Shown here: positions 26,777 to 35,325 of the stretch, in pieces
Layout: every line of letters starts with the position of its first letter
How positions within the stretch are numbered: the stretch's first letter is position 1
DNA from: Mycobacterium palustre
Lineage (GTDB): Bacteria > Actinomycetota > Actinomycetes > Mycobacteriales > Mycobacteriaceae
Direction of reading: 5' to 3'
DNA length: 64,000 bases
Assembly: GCF_002101785.1 (NCBI RefSeq)
Contig: NZ_LQPJ01000121.1
Coordinates: 62,001-126,000, forward strand
The notes under the pieces: generated by a model
The model's input: the letters and a program-made list of their open reading frames with translations, nothing else
What the model was told of the DNA's origin: nothing
The model's database searches: none
Made by a program: the position numbers and the translations under genes

Positions 26777-27397
26777 TCAGCCGCCGAGAGCCTTCTTGAT
26801 CGCCGCGTCTTGTTTCTGGGCCACGTCGGTGACGAAGTCCTCCGGCGGGAGCGAGTCGACGGGGCCGTCGAATTCCAGCGTGACGAACGCCTTGCCCTCG
26901 GTGAACAGCAATACCAGGACGCCCTTGGAGTTGTCGGGCGAGTTCCCGGTCAACGTCGTTCCCCCGGTGCCGACGTTGAACGGCGCCGTCTTCGGATTCT
27001 TCACGGCGTTGCCCTGCGCGCCCTTGGCCGCGTTGAGCGCGTTGGTGGCGGCGCCGGGATCGTCCAGCACCAGGATGGTGTCTTTGATGACGTGGCTGTT
27101 GTCGTCGGTGTTGAAGGTGGTCGCCACGCCCGGTTGCCCGTTCGGGTTGGCGGTCGGCGGGTTGCCGGCGAACTGGATCGGGGCGTTGATGTCCGATGCC
27201 TGGATGAGCAGCCCGCTGTAGTCGGTCGGCTTGGCCGACGGCGAGTTGGTCGGCGTCGCGCCGCTGGTCTTCGTCGCCGACGTGGGAGACCCCGACGTCT
27301 TCGGCGACGACGCCGGCTTGCTGCCGCAACCGGCCGCCGACACCGTCAGCGCAGCCACCACCGCTGCGCCCGCGACCACCGTCGGAGAAATCCTCAT
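26777..27397 (-). CDS. Putative lipoprotein
   Basis: A 206-residue protein with a signal peptide and lipobox ending SAAGC (Cys24), then a low-complexity Ser/Thr/Pro linker to about residue 55 and a folded C-terminal domain. I do not recognise the domain with certainty; the architecture resembles several mycobacterial lpp/lpq lipoproteins. It should be lipid-anchored on the outer face of the membrane. ATG 27397 has AAGGAG upstream. It may be cotranscribed with the DUF2231 membrane protein. Confidence 0.85.
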   Translation of the reverse strand: MRISPTVVAGAAVVAALTVSAAGCGSKPASSPKTSGSPTSATKTSGATPTNSPSAKPTDYSGLLIQASDINAPIQFAGNPPTANPNGQPGVATTFNTDDNSHVIKDTILVLDDPGAATNALNAAKGAQGNAVKNPKTAPFNVGTGGTTLTGNSPDNSKGVLVLLFTEGKAFVTLEFDGPVDSLPPEDFVTDVAQKQDAAIKKALGG

Positions 27398-27504
27398 CAC
27401 AACGCGCTCCTTCGCTTTGGTTTCGCTTTGGCGAGAAGGTCGACTCGTTTCCGAATCGCACAGTACATCGCCGCGCCAGCGAAGGTTTCGGCGGCGACGA
27501 AAGG

Positions 27505-28314
27505 TCACTCCAGTTGGTCGCGCAGAGAGCTCAGGGTATGGGCCAGGATGCGGGAGACCTGCATCTGTGACACGCCGATCCGTTCGGCGATCTGGCTTTG
27601 CGTCATCGCCTCGAAGAAGCGCATGTGCAAGACCTGCCGTTCGCGCTCGGGGAGCGCGGACACCAGCACGCGCACCGCCTCCCGGTTGGTGATGTGCTCG
27701 ATTTGCGGGTCGACTCCGCCCACCGCGTCAGCGACCACCCGGGGTTTGCCCGAGCTGTCGGGGCTCAGGGGCGCGTCCAGGGACTCAAGCCGGTAGGCGT
27801 CGCCCGCGACGAGGCATTCCACGATCTCCTCGCGGGGCACTTCCAGCATCTGGGCCAGCTCGCCTGCGGTGGGAGCGCGCCCCAGCTGCTGGGCCAATTC
27901 GCCTGTGGCCCTGCTGATCTGGACGTGGAGCTCGCGTAACCGCCGGGGCACGCGCATGCCCCAGCTGTAGTCGCGAAAGTATCGCCGAACCTCGCCCATC
28001 ATGGTCGGAACCGCGAACCCGATGAAGCTGGGTCCCTTGGACGGGTCGAATCGGTTGACCGCGTTCATCAATCCCAGCCGGGCCACCTGGGTCAAGTCCT
28101 CGATGTTTTCGCCGCGGCGGGCGAAGTGGCTGGCCACATGGTCGGCCAGGGCCAGGCATCGGGCCACGATGCGTTCGCGCTGCCGGTGATACTCGTGGGA
28201 TTCCGGGGGTAACTGGCGCAGCACCTCGAACATCTCGACAACGTCGTCGTAGGAATCGTCCGATTGTCGGCCGGCGGAGCGGGTAGGTCGGGGTGCGGTC
28301 GCTACGTCGGTCAT
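27505..28314 (-). CDS. SigF-like alternative sigma factor (SigB/SigF/SigG group)
   Basis: A 269-residue group 3 sigma factor. Region 2 contains NIEDLTQVARLGLMNAVNRF and FAVPTMMGEVRRYFRD; region 3 follows; region 4 ends in LPERERQVLHMRFFEAMTQ and IAERIGVSQMQVSRILAHT. It closely resembles M. tuberculosis SigF in layout and length, but the N terminus and many positions differ and no anti-sigma (UsfX/RsbW) gene is adjacent, so I take it to be a SigF paralogue rather than SigF itself. The lipoprotein gene starts 107 bases downstream and could be part of its regulon. Confidence 0.9.
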   Translation of the reverse strand: MTDVATAPRPTRSAGRQSDDSYDDVVEMFEVLRQLPPESHEYHRQRERIVARCLALADHVASHFARRGENIEDLTQVARLGLMNAVNRFDPSKGPSFIGFAVPTMMGEVRRYFRDYSWGMRVPRRLRELHVQISRATGELAQQLGRAPTAGELAQMLEVPREEIVECLVAGDAYRLESLDAPLSPDSSGKPRVVADAVGGVDPQIEHITNREAVRVLVSALPERERQVLHMRFFEAMTQSQIAERIGVSQMQVSRILAHTLSSLRDQLE

Positions 28315-28986
28315 AAGCCGACGCGCATCTCATGGATTCGACGCGACGGTAAAACGTAAGCGCACGAAGGGGTTTGCAAAGAAGCGGTTTGCATCGCGGG
28401 GCACACTTCCTGTGGGTCGTGCAGGAGGAGACTTCGCAGTGGTCTCTACGGTCGCCTCCGCTGCACCCGTATCCGCGTGGACGAGTCGGTTGGCAGCGCA
28501 CGAAGTAATGGGGGGCAGCTGACTGCGTTGATATCGCCGAAGCCAGCCAAGCCCGGCAGCCGTGCGGCTGAGTAACCGCTTTGAGCTAAACGGCGACATG
28601 TCCAGACGGACTTAATCGCCGACTATACGCCTCATGACGTGACCCTGCGATTTATCGGCGCTAGGCGTTCAAAACGCGAATGCGCGCATCGAAAGTTCGC
28701 TGAGCGCAGGGCGTTATGGCCGTCGGCGCTGGCCAGCGAGCGCCGGACGACTCTGCGGCGATAGCCACGCAACGCCCCGCCCTTTTTCCATTTTCGTGAT
28801 GGCTGGGTACTGTTCAGCCGATGGTCGCCTCAGAACCGCTGGCCCGGCGCGCCGTGGTGATCTCCGGGCGGCAGCTGTCGCCGGGGGTTGCTCGACGAAA
28901 TGACCATGCGGGCGTCGCTGGACAGCGCCCCGCCGCGTTCGCCGCGCCGCTGCATGCCGACCTGGCCAGCGGCTTGGCGCGCGGCG
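28315..28986. other. Long intergenic region with a short direct repeat and a hairpin
   Basis: About 670 bases lie between the sigma-factor start and an SDR remnant. GGTTTGCA occurs twice (28371-28378 and 28386-28393), 15 bases apart, which may be a regulatory direct repeat upstream of the sigma gene. CGGCGCT and AGCGCCG (28724-28745) can form a hairpin without a T tract. The local AT content is higher than in genes. Open frames here (for example 28330-28599 minus) lack recognisable domains. Confidence 0.45.
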
Positions 28987-29136
28987 TGACCGGTGAAATG
29001 TTCGTCGCCGCAGGGGGGATTCGTCGGTCGCCTCGACCGGTCGGCGCCCCGTGTGCTGGGCTGTCGCGACCACCACGGCGCCGAACCCCGGTCGATTGAC
29101 GACCTGCACCGCATGATCGGCGCCCCGCCGGCCTGA
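28987..29136 (+). pseudogene. Remnant of an SDR gene (C-terminus only)
   Basis: The peptide TGEMFVAAGG, typical of the last strand of SDRs of the MFE-2 type, is read up to the G6 run at 29013-29018. In another frame it continues as FVGRLDRSAPRVLGC and IDDLHRMIGAPPA and stops at 29134-29136. This looks like the tail of an SDR gene with a frameshift at the homopolymer. Upstream the rest of the dehydrogenase cannot be traced, so most of the gene is lost or scrambled. Confidence 0.5.
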
Positions 29137-29316
29137 TCCGCGTTGAACCGATCGGTGGCCGCCCCCGTGTTCCACGGAGTGGCGAGCCGACGCGAGGCAC
29201 TCGAGCGCGCACCGGCCGAAGCCCTCGGGGCTCGACGGCGGACGAGTCATGGTCTCGAAGCCCCGCACGGCCGTCTGGCCCGCACGTCGGGGGATGGCGG
29301 CCGCCAAAGGGTCGGC

Positions 29317-30540
29317 GTGGCTCACGCGTTCCGTCCGCTACGGGTGCTCGTCATCGGTGCCGGGGTGAGCGGCATCTCCGTCGCGCGGGGGTTGCTGCGC
29401 GACGGGCACGACGTCACCGTCTTCGACCGGCGCAATGACACGCGGGCCGGCGGCGGCGCCGTGACCATCTGGTCCAACGGCGAGACCGTGCTGCGGCAAT
29501 TGGGCGTGGACATGGACGGGTCGGGTCAGCTGCTGTCCAGCGTGCAGGTGACAACGGCCGGCGGCCGGCGGCTGGCCACCTTGGACGTGACCGCGATGGG
29601 GAACCGGCTGGGCGCGCCGGTGCGGATGGTTCCGCGGCGTGTGCTGCTGGGACGGCTGATGGACGGCTTCCCGATCGACCGCATCCGGTGCAACCACCGC
29701 GCGGTGGCCGTCCACGCCGGCGCCGACGGGGCGCGGGTCGAGTTCGACGGGGGCGGCCGCGCCGAGGGCGACCTGGTGATCGGTGCCGACGGGCTGCATT
29801 CGGTCGTCCGGGACGTGGTCGGCGCGCCCGCCGCCGAGCCGACGGGCTGGTGCAGCTGGCAGGGCCTGATCACGCTCCCGGAGCTGGCCGACCGCGGCGT
29901 CGCGGCGATCGTCATCGGCCAGAGCGGAAACACCGGGGTGTGGCCCGCGGGCGGTGCCGAGGTGCAGTGGTGGTTCGACCAGCCGTGGTCGCACGACTTC
30001 GTCCGGCCGCGCCGCCCGATCGAGGCGATCCGGTCCGCCTTCGGCGGCTGGTCCGACTCGGTCGACATGGTGCTCGACCGGCTGACCGACGAACACCTGG
30101 CCGGTTCGCCGTACCCCCATTTTCGGCACCCGATTTTCCGGGCTTTGCCCCCCGGCGCGGTCACCCTGCTCGGCGACGCCGCGCACACCATGCCGCCGAC
30201 CCTGGCGCAGGGAACCAACCAGGCGCTGCTCGACACGATGGTGCTGTGCAAGGCGCTGTCGGACCTGCCCGGCGGGACACGCGGCGGGGGGACCGACCTG
30301 TCCCGGGCGCTGCGCAGGTACGAGAAGATCCGCGGTCGTCGCGTCGGGGCGGTGTCGCGGCTGGCGTCGCTGCAGGTCGCCCACAGCGAGTCCGTGCTGC
30401 GACCGGCCGCTCTGATCCCCGATCGGCTGCACACCGGCATGCTGACCGCGTTCGTGCGCTGGACCAGCCACCGCCGCATGTCGGCGCTGATCGACCGTGG
30501 GCTGCCGACGGCCACGTCGGTCCCGGGGGGCCGCCGGTGA
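29317..30540 (+). CDS. FAD-dependent monooxygenase (aromatic-ring hydroxylase-like)
   Basis: A flavoprotein with LRVLVIGAGVSGISVARGLL at its N terminus, the glutamate position replaced by Asp in TVFDRRND, the DG motif VIGADGLHSVVRDVVG and the second FAD motif LLGDAAHTMPPTLAQGTNQA. It most resembles group A monooxygenases acting on aromatic or polyketide compounds. GTG 29317 is chosen because the conserved fold starts soon after; the frame is open back to 29143 but that part has no conserved look. Its stop overlaps the next gene's GTG by three bases, so it leads a short operon with a DUF4389 protein and a methyltransferase. Confidence 0.85.
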   Translation: MAHAFRPLRVLVIGAGVSGISVARGLLRDGHDVTVFDRRNDTRAGGGAVTIWSNGETVLRQLGVDMDGSGQLLSSVQVTTAGGRRLATLDVTAMGNRLGAPVRMVPRRVLLGRLMDGFPIDRIRCNHRAVAVHAGADGARVEFDGGGRAEGDLVIGADGLHSVVRDVVGAPAAEPTGWCSWQGLITLPELADRGVAAIVIGQSGNTGVWPAGGAEVQWWFDQPWSHDFVRPRRPIEAIRSAFGGWSDSVDMVLDRLTDEHLAGSPYPHFRHPIFRALPPGAVTLLGDAAHTMPPTLAQGTNQALLDTMVLCKALSDLPGGTRGGGTDLSRALRRYEKIRGRRVGAVSRLASLQVAHSESVLRPAALIPDRLHTGMLTAFVRWTSHRRMSALIDRGLPTATSVPGGRR

Positions 30541-31166
30541 CCGCCCCGGAGGCCGCCGAACCGATCGCCGAACGCGCGGCGGCCGGTCCGGTCCGGGTGC
30601 GCGGTGACCTCGGGGCGCCCTCGCGCTGGCTGTGGCTCGTCAAGTGGTGCGTGCTGGCCGTGCCGCACTACCCGATCTTGATACTCCTTTACCTGATCTA
30701 TCCGCTGCTGACGGTCGTCGCCGCGGTGGCGATCCTGGTGACCGGGCGCTATCCGCGGCCCATCTTCGACTTCAACGTCGGCGTGCTGCGCTGGTCGTGG
30801 CGGGTGATGAACTACCGATTCCCGATGAACAGCACCGACAGGTACCCGCCGTTCGCGCTGGGACCCCGGCCCGACTATCCGGGCGATCTGGCGGTCGACT
30901 ATCCCGAGCGGCTCGCCAGGTGGACGGTGCTGGTGAAGTGGTGGCTGCTGGGGCTGCCGCACATAGTGCTGTGCTGGGCGATGGAGCCGCTGCTGCAGGT
31001 GCTGTGCGTGATCTCCGCGGTGTGGTTGCTGTGCACCGGCAGCATCAACCGCGGCATGTTCGACCTCCTGATGGGAATCGTTCGGTGGCGTTATCGGGTG
31101 GCCGTGTATGTATCGTTGATGAGTGACGAATACCCGCCGTTCCGACTGGATCTAGGTAGCAGCTGA
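30537..31166 (+). CDS. DUF4389 domain membrane protein with internal duplication
   Basis: A 209-residue membrane protein with two similar halves. PSRWLWLVKWCVLAVPHY (about residue 29) and LARWTVLVKWWLLGLPHI (about residue 125) each begin a pair of hydrophobic helices. Each half then has a loop with RYPPFAL or EYPPFRL, giving about four transmembrane segments. DUF4389 has no established function. The GTG start overlaps the monooxygenase stop and its own stop overlaps the following methyltransferase start, so all three genes are translationally coupled. Confidence 0.85.
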   Translation: MTAPEAAEPIAERAAAGPVRVRGDLGAPSRWLWLVKWCVLAVPHYPILILLYLIYPLLTVVAAVAILVTGRYPRPIFDFNVGVLRWSWRVMNYRFPMNSTDRYPPFALGPRPDYPGDLAVDYPERLARWTVLVKWWLLGLPHIVLCWAMEPLLQVLCVISAVWLLCTGSINRGMFDLLMGIVRWRYRVAVYVSLMSDEYPPFRLDLGSS

Positions 31167-31789
31167 CGCGCGAAAACCCGTTATTCCCTTACGTATACCG
31201 GTTCGGTCAGCCCGTCTTCGACCGGTTGTTCTACAACCGCTATCGCCGCGAGGCCCTCGGACATGCCACCGGCCGGCTGCTGATGCTGGGCCTGGGGCCG
31301 GGGACCGACCTGAAGTTCGTTCCGCCGGCGGTGACGTCGGTCGCCGCCGTCGAACCGGTGGCCGCCTTCCGGCGGATGGCGTCGCACCTAGCCGAGCGCC
31401 ACGGTGTCGCCGCGGACATCGTCGACGGGACGGGCGAGTCAATCCCGTTCCCCGACAACAGTTTCGATTCGGTCCACATCGGGTTGGTGCTGTGCTCGGT
31501 CGACGACGTGGCGGCGACCCTCGGCGAGATCCGGCGCGTGCTGGTTCCCGGCGGCAGGCTCGTCGTGCTCGAACATGTCCGCGGGGAAGGCGCGACGGGC
31601 CGGCTGCAGGACCTGGTCGCAAAGCCGTGGTCCTGGCTGGCGTCCGGTTGCCACCCGAACCGACGAACCGTCGACGCCATCGCCGCGGCGGGCTTCGACA
31701 CCACGGGGCTGCGCAGCGTCCGGACCCCGGTGCCGTTCCCCTGCAAGCCGCACCTGCAGGGCGTCGCCATCGCCGGCGATATATTGTGA
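31163..31789 (+). CDS. Class I SAM-dependent methyltransferase, apparent CTG start
   Basis: A Methyltransf_11-type enzyme: motif I LLMLGLGPGTDLKF, then VEPVAAF, ESIPFPDNSFDSVHIG and VLVPGGRLVVLEHV. The conserved protein appears to begin at TRENPLFPYVYRFGQPVFDR, directly after CTG 31163, which overlaps the DUF4389 stop as CTGA where ATGA is expected. No ATG, GTG or TTG occurs in frame before TTG 31226, which would lose 21 residues that look conserved. With CTG the protein has 208 residues. The methyl acceptor is unknown; the neighbouring flavoprotein may supply a hydroxyl group. Confidence 0.8.
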   Translation: MTRENPLFPYVYRFGQPVFDRLFYNRYRREALGHATGRLLMLGLGPGTDLKFVPPAVTSVAAVEPVAAFRRMASHLAERHGVAADIVDGTGESIPFPDNSFDSVHIGLVLCSVDDVAATLGEIRRVLVPGGRLVVLEHVRGEGATGRLQDLVAKPWSWLASGCHPNRRTVDAIAAAGFDTTGLRSVRTPVPFPCKPHLQGVAIAGDIL

Positions 31790-31905
31790 CGTAAATCACA
31801 TTGAACCGTTTGGCGGCCGGTCTCGTGTCGTGGACACGGGGCACGTCGTCGGTTCCGATGCCGCCGGCGTGATCGTCGCGGGCCGCCGAGAAATGGACTG
31901 TGGTG

Positions 31906-32772
31906 ATGAACTATTCGGTGTTGGCGCCGGAAATCAATTCGGCGCGGATGTTCTCCGGTGCGGGTGCGGCCCCGATGCTGACCGCCGCCACGGCGTGGGA
32001 CCGGCTGGCCTCGGAGTTGGGGTCGGCCGCGTCGTCGTTCGCGTCGGTCACGTCGGGCCTGACGGATGGGGCCTGGCAGGGCCCCGCGTCGGCGGCGATG
32101 TCGGCCGCGGCGGCTCCCTACGCCCAGTGGCTCAGCGAGGCGGCGACCCAGGCGATGGGGGCGGCCGGGCAGGCCCGCGCGGTGGCCGGAGCGTTCGAGG
32201 CCGCGCAGGCGGCGACGGTGCATCCGTTGCTGGTCGCCGCGAACCGGAACGGTTTCGTGCAGCTGGTGATGTCGAATGTGTTCGGGCAGAACGCGCCCGC
32301 GATCGCCGCGGCCGAGGCCGAATACGAGCAGATGTGGGCCCAAGATGTGGCCGCCATGGCCGGCTACCACTCCGGGGCCTCGGCCGCCGCCGCGCAGCTG
32401 CCGCCATGGCAGCAGTCGCTCAATGGCCTGGCCACCCGGCTCGCCGCCGCGCTGGGCCTGCCTCCGGTCACCAACCCGGTGCCCGGCGACCCGGACCTCA
32501 TGAGCCAAACCACGAACTTCGGCGGCCTGTTCTCGACGACGTCGCTCGCCGACCCCGACGACAACAACTTCGTCGCGACCAACATCGTGAGCCCGCTCTT
32601 CACCGCGTCGGCGACCTCCGGCTTCGAGCCGACCCTGGGGCTGGGGGCCCCAGGCCAGACGACCCTTACCTTCCGAAGCCCGGTGGCGCCGTTCCTCAAC
32701 AGCACCCTCGCCCTTCCCGTCACCGATCCGCTGGCCCCGCTGTTCACCGCGCTGCTGCCGCTGGGCTTCTGA
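31906..32772 (+). CDS. PPE family protein
   Basis: A 288-residue PPE protein. The N-terminal domain of about 180 residues begins MNYSVLAPEINSARMFSGAG, so the name-giving PPE motif reads APE, and has the WxG turn GAWQGP (Trp57). The C-terminal region of about 110 residues is short, rich in Thr, Ser, Asn and Pro, and lacks SVP, PPW or pentapeptide signatures. It should be secreted by a type VII system, usually paired with a PE protein, but no PE gene is adjacent. ATG 31906 is chosen over GTG 31900 because it starts the conserved domain. It is convergent with the ABC permease gene. Confidence 0.93.
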   Translation: MNYSVLAPEINSARMFSGAGAAPMLTAATAWDRLASELGSAASSFASVTSGLTDGAWQGPASAAMSAAAAPYAQWLSEAATQAMGAAGQARAVAGAFEAAQAATVHPLLVAANRNGFVQLVMSNVFGQNAPAIAAAEAEYEQMWAQDVAAMAGYHSGASAAAAQLPPWQQSLNGLATRLAAALGLPPVTNPVPGDPDLMSQTTNFGGLFSTTSLADPDDNNFVATNIVSPLFTASATSGFEPTLGLGAPGQTTLTFRSPVAPFLNSTLALPVTDPLAPLFTALLPLGF

Positions 32773-32784
32773 TCGCGTCAGGGG

Positions 32785-35325
32785 TCACTCGACGCTGAGG
32801 GCCTCGATGATGTTCAGGCGCGCCGCGCGGCGCGCGGGCGGCACGGAGCCGAGCAGGCTGATCGCCAGCGCTCCGACGGTGAAGACCAGCGCCATCGGGC
32901 TGGGCCGGAACGTGACCTGGAAGTTCATCATGTCCCCGCTCACCAGGCTGAACAGCCACTGGTCCGTCAGCCCGAAGGCCAGGCCCAGCGCGCCGCCGAT
33001 CACACCGATGCCCGCCGCCTCGGCCAGCACCATCCGCAACGTGAACCGGCGGCTGGAACCCATCGCCCGCAGCACGCCGATCTCCCGGCGCCGCTCGAGC
33101 ACGGACAGCGTCAGCGTGTTGAGCAGCGCCACCGCCGCCACGAACACGACGATGATCCAGACCGCGTCGGCGATGAACATGCTTTGGTGCATCGGCGCCT
33201 CCAGCCCGGCCAGCTTGGCGCGACCGTCGTAGACGTAGGTCGGCGCCGGCACCGCCGCCCGCACGTCGGCCAGCAACCGGTGCGGATCGACGCCCGGCGC
33301 GGCGGCGAGCTCGAGCGTGGTGGCCAGCGGACGGTCGTACCACGCACGCAGCTGGTCGAGGCCCATCCCCACTGTGCCGATGACCGTCGAGAAATACGGC
33401 ACCAGCGCCAGGACGGTCGCCTGCCGCACGCCGTGGGGCGTTTGCATCCGCAACTGCTCGCCGACCCGGACGCGCAGCGTCTTGCCCAGGTTCTGCGACA
33501 GCACCACGCCCCGGCCGGCGATCACTTCGTCGCGCACGCGGTCGTCGAGCGCACGGAACAGCGGATCGGCGGTACCGGCGGAAAACCCGTCGAGCATGAC
33601 GCGGGTGCCGCCCACTTCGGCGAACCCGGCGGCGCCCGCGGTGACGCGCCGGACCCCCGGCAGCGCGGCCAGCTTGTCGGAAAGCCCTTGCGGCAGAGCG
33701 TCAGTCGGGTAGCTGTCCGGCGGATTCGCGCTCACCCACACCGGCACCTCGGCGGCCGGGGCGAAGATGCGCCGCGCCGAGGAGATCATGTCGGTGTTGG
33801 TTCCGGTGATGGTGACGGTGGTGACCACCGCGATGAGCACCGTCATCACCGTCGCCCACACCCGGCGCGGCGCCCGCTCGATGGTCGCCGCGGCGAGCGC
33901 CCCGACGGAACCGAACAGTCTTGCCGTCGCGGCCGTGGCCTTGACGATGGGCACGGTGAGCGCGAAGCCGAGCGCTATCTCGGCGGAGAACACCGCCGCC
34001 ATCGCGACGAAGGCCACCACGCCCCGCTGCCGCAACACCAGCGCGACCGCGGCCGCGAGAACGACGACGGCGGCGATCCCGCACGTGACCCGCAGCCAGC
34101 GCGGCACCCGATCCGCCGCCGAAACCCCCACGGGGGCAAGGGCCTCGATCGGCGCGACCTTATACACCTGGCGCGCGGCCATCGCCGAGGCGACCACGCT
34201 GGTGAACGCGGTCGCCGCGACGGCCACCGGTATGGCGTAGCCGGGCAGCCAGTACTCGATGCGGGCCTCCAGCCCTTGCGTCATCGCCGGCGGCAACCGC
34301 CCGATGGCGATGCGGCCCAACAGGATTCCAAGACCCGCGCCGATGGCCCCGCCGAGGACGCCGAGGACCGCGGCCTCGGCGAGCAGGTCGAGGACGATCG
34401 TGGTGCGCCGGCCGCCGATGGCGCGCAGCAACGAGATGACCGGCCGGCGCTGGGTGATCGCCATCGTCATGGTGGTGTAGATCAGGAACGCGCCGACCAT
34501 CAGCGCGACCATGGCGCCCATCAGCGCCATGTAGTTCATCAGCTTCACGCCGTCACCGGCCCGGGTCGCCCGCATGCTGGGCTCGGCGACGATCGCCCGG
34601 CCGTTCACCGCGGCGGTGACCGCGGCGCGCACCTGGGCCACGTCCGCGCCGGGTTTGGTGGTGATCAGGATCGAGTCGAGCTGGCCCCGCCGCCCGGTGG
34701 CGTTCTGCGCCAAGGCAAGTGGGGCCAGGACGTAGTGGCCGCCGTTGAGCGCGGCGACCTGTTTGCCGGTGAGCACCTCGCCGACGGTGACCGTCGCGGA
34801 GCCGAGTTGGAATGTCTCGCCCTTGGCGTGGCCGACGCCCGGCCCGACGCGCACGGCGTTCGGCGCGCCGGGTGGTCCGGACGGGGCCGCCGGTTGCCCC
34901 GCGGCGCCGTTTTGCATTCCATTTTTGTTCAAGGCGTCCTTCAGGGCGCCGCCCAGCGCGGCGAGGCGGTCGTCGGCGCCGAACAGCAGGACCGGCGCCG
35001 ACGACGTGGCCGCCGACGTCCGGATCATCGGTGCGGCGGTGGCGACCCCCGGTACGGCGGCCACGTCGGCGGTGATGGTGTCGGGGAATCCGGCATCGGT
35101 GATGCCCGACACCTCGAGGGAGGCGATGCCCGCGACGCCGTCGGCGAGTCGGTTCACCGATCCGGTGATCGACCCGAATATGCCGAACACCGCGACCAGA
35201 TACATCGCCGAGACCGCCATGACGGCGATCGAGGCGATCGTGCGCCGGCCGTGCACGGCGAGCTCACGCAGGCTGAACAGGCGCAGCCGGCTGGCCGCGG
35301 CCCCGATCGCGGAGCCGGGTCTCAC
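32785..35325 (-). CDS. ABC transporter permease with two FtsX/MacB domains
   Basis: An 846-residue permease. An N-terminal helix (IASIAVMAVSAMYLVAVFG) is followed by an extracytoplasmic MacB-like domain, an FtsX block of three helices near residues 240-400 (MNYMALMGAMVALMVGAFLI), a central membrane stretch, a second periplasmic domain and a C-terminal FtsX block (VWIIVVFVAAVALLNTLTLS and beyond). Such proteins move lipids, lipoproteins or peptides, or transmit force, rather than import small solutes. GTG 35325 overlaps the ATPase stop (GTGA), so the two form one transporter operon. The upstream extension of the frame is a shadow of the ATPase gene. Confidence 0.93.
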   Translation of the reverse strand: MRPGSAIGAAASRLRLFSLRELAVHGRRTIASIAVMAVSAMYLVAVFGIFGSITGSVNRLADGVAGIASLEVSGITDAGFPDTITADVAAVPGVATAAPMIRTSAATSSAPVLLFGADDRLAALGGALKDALNKNGMQNGAAGQPAAPSGPPGAPNAVRVGPGVGHAKGETFQLGSATVTVGEVLTGKQVAALNGGHYVLAPLALAQNATGRRGQLDSILITTKPGADVAQVRAAVTAAVNGRAIVAEPSMRATRAGDGVKLMNYMALMGAMVALMVGAFLIYTTMTMAITQRRPVISLLRAIGGRRTTIVLDLLAEAAVLGVLGGAIGAGLGILLGRIAIGRLPPAMTQGLEARIEYWLPGYAIPVAVAATAFTSVVASAMAARQVYKVAPIEALAPVGVSAADRVPRWLRVTCGIAAVVVLAAAVALVLRQRGVVAFVAMAAVFSAEIALGFALTVPIVKATAATARLFGSVGALAAATIERAPRRVWATVMTVLIAVVTTVTITGTNTDMISSARRIFAPAAEVPVWVSANPPDSYPTDALPQGLSDKLAALPGVRRVTAGAAGFAEVGGTRVMLDGFSAGTADPLFRALDDRVRDEVIAGRGVVLSQNLGKTLRVRVGEQLRMQTPHGVRQATVLALVPYFSTVIGTVGMGLDQLRAWYDRPLATTLELAAAPGVDPHRLLADVRAAVPAPTYVYDGRAKLAGLEAPMHQSMFIADAVWIIVVFVAAVALLNTLTLSVLERRREIGVLRAMGSSRRFTLRMVLAEAAGIGVIGGALGLAFGLTDQWLFSLVSGDMMNFQVTFRPSPMALVFTVGALAISLLGSVPPARRAARLNIIEALSVE

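Noticed and set aside
28330..28599. Minus-strand ORF of 89 codons in the intergenic region
   Set aside because: No conserved features, mixed codon use and no ribosome site seen.
28714..29325. Minus-strand ORF of 203 codons, Arg/Pro/Ala-rich
   Set aside because: Composition is that of an antisense shadow over the SDR remnant and the monooxygenase start; no domain.
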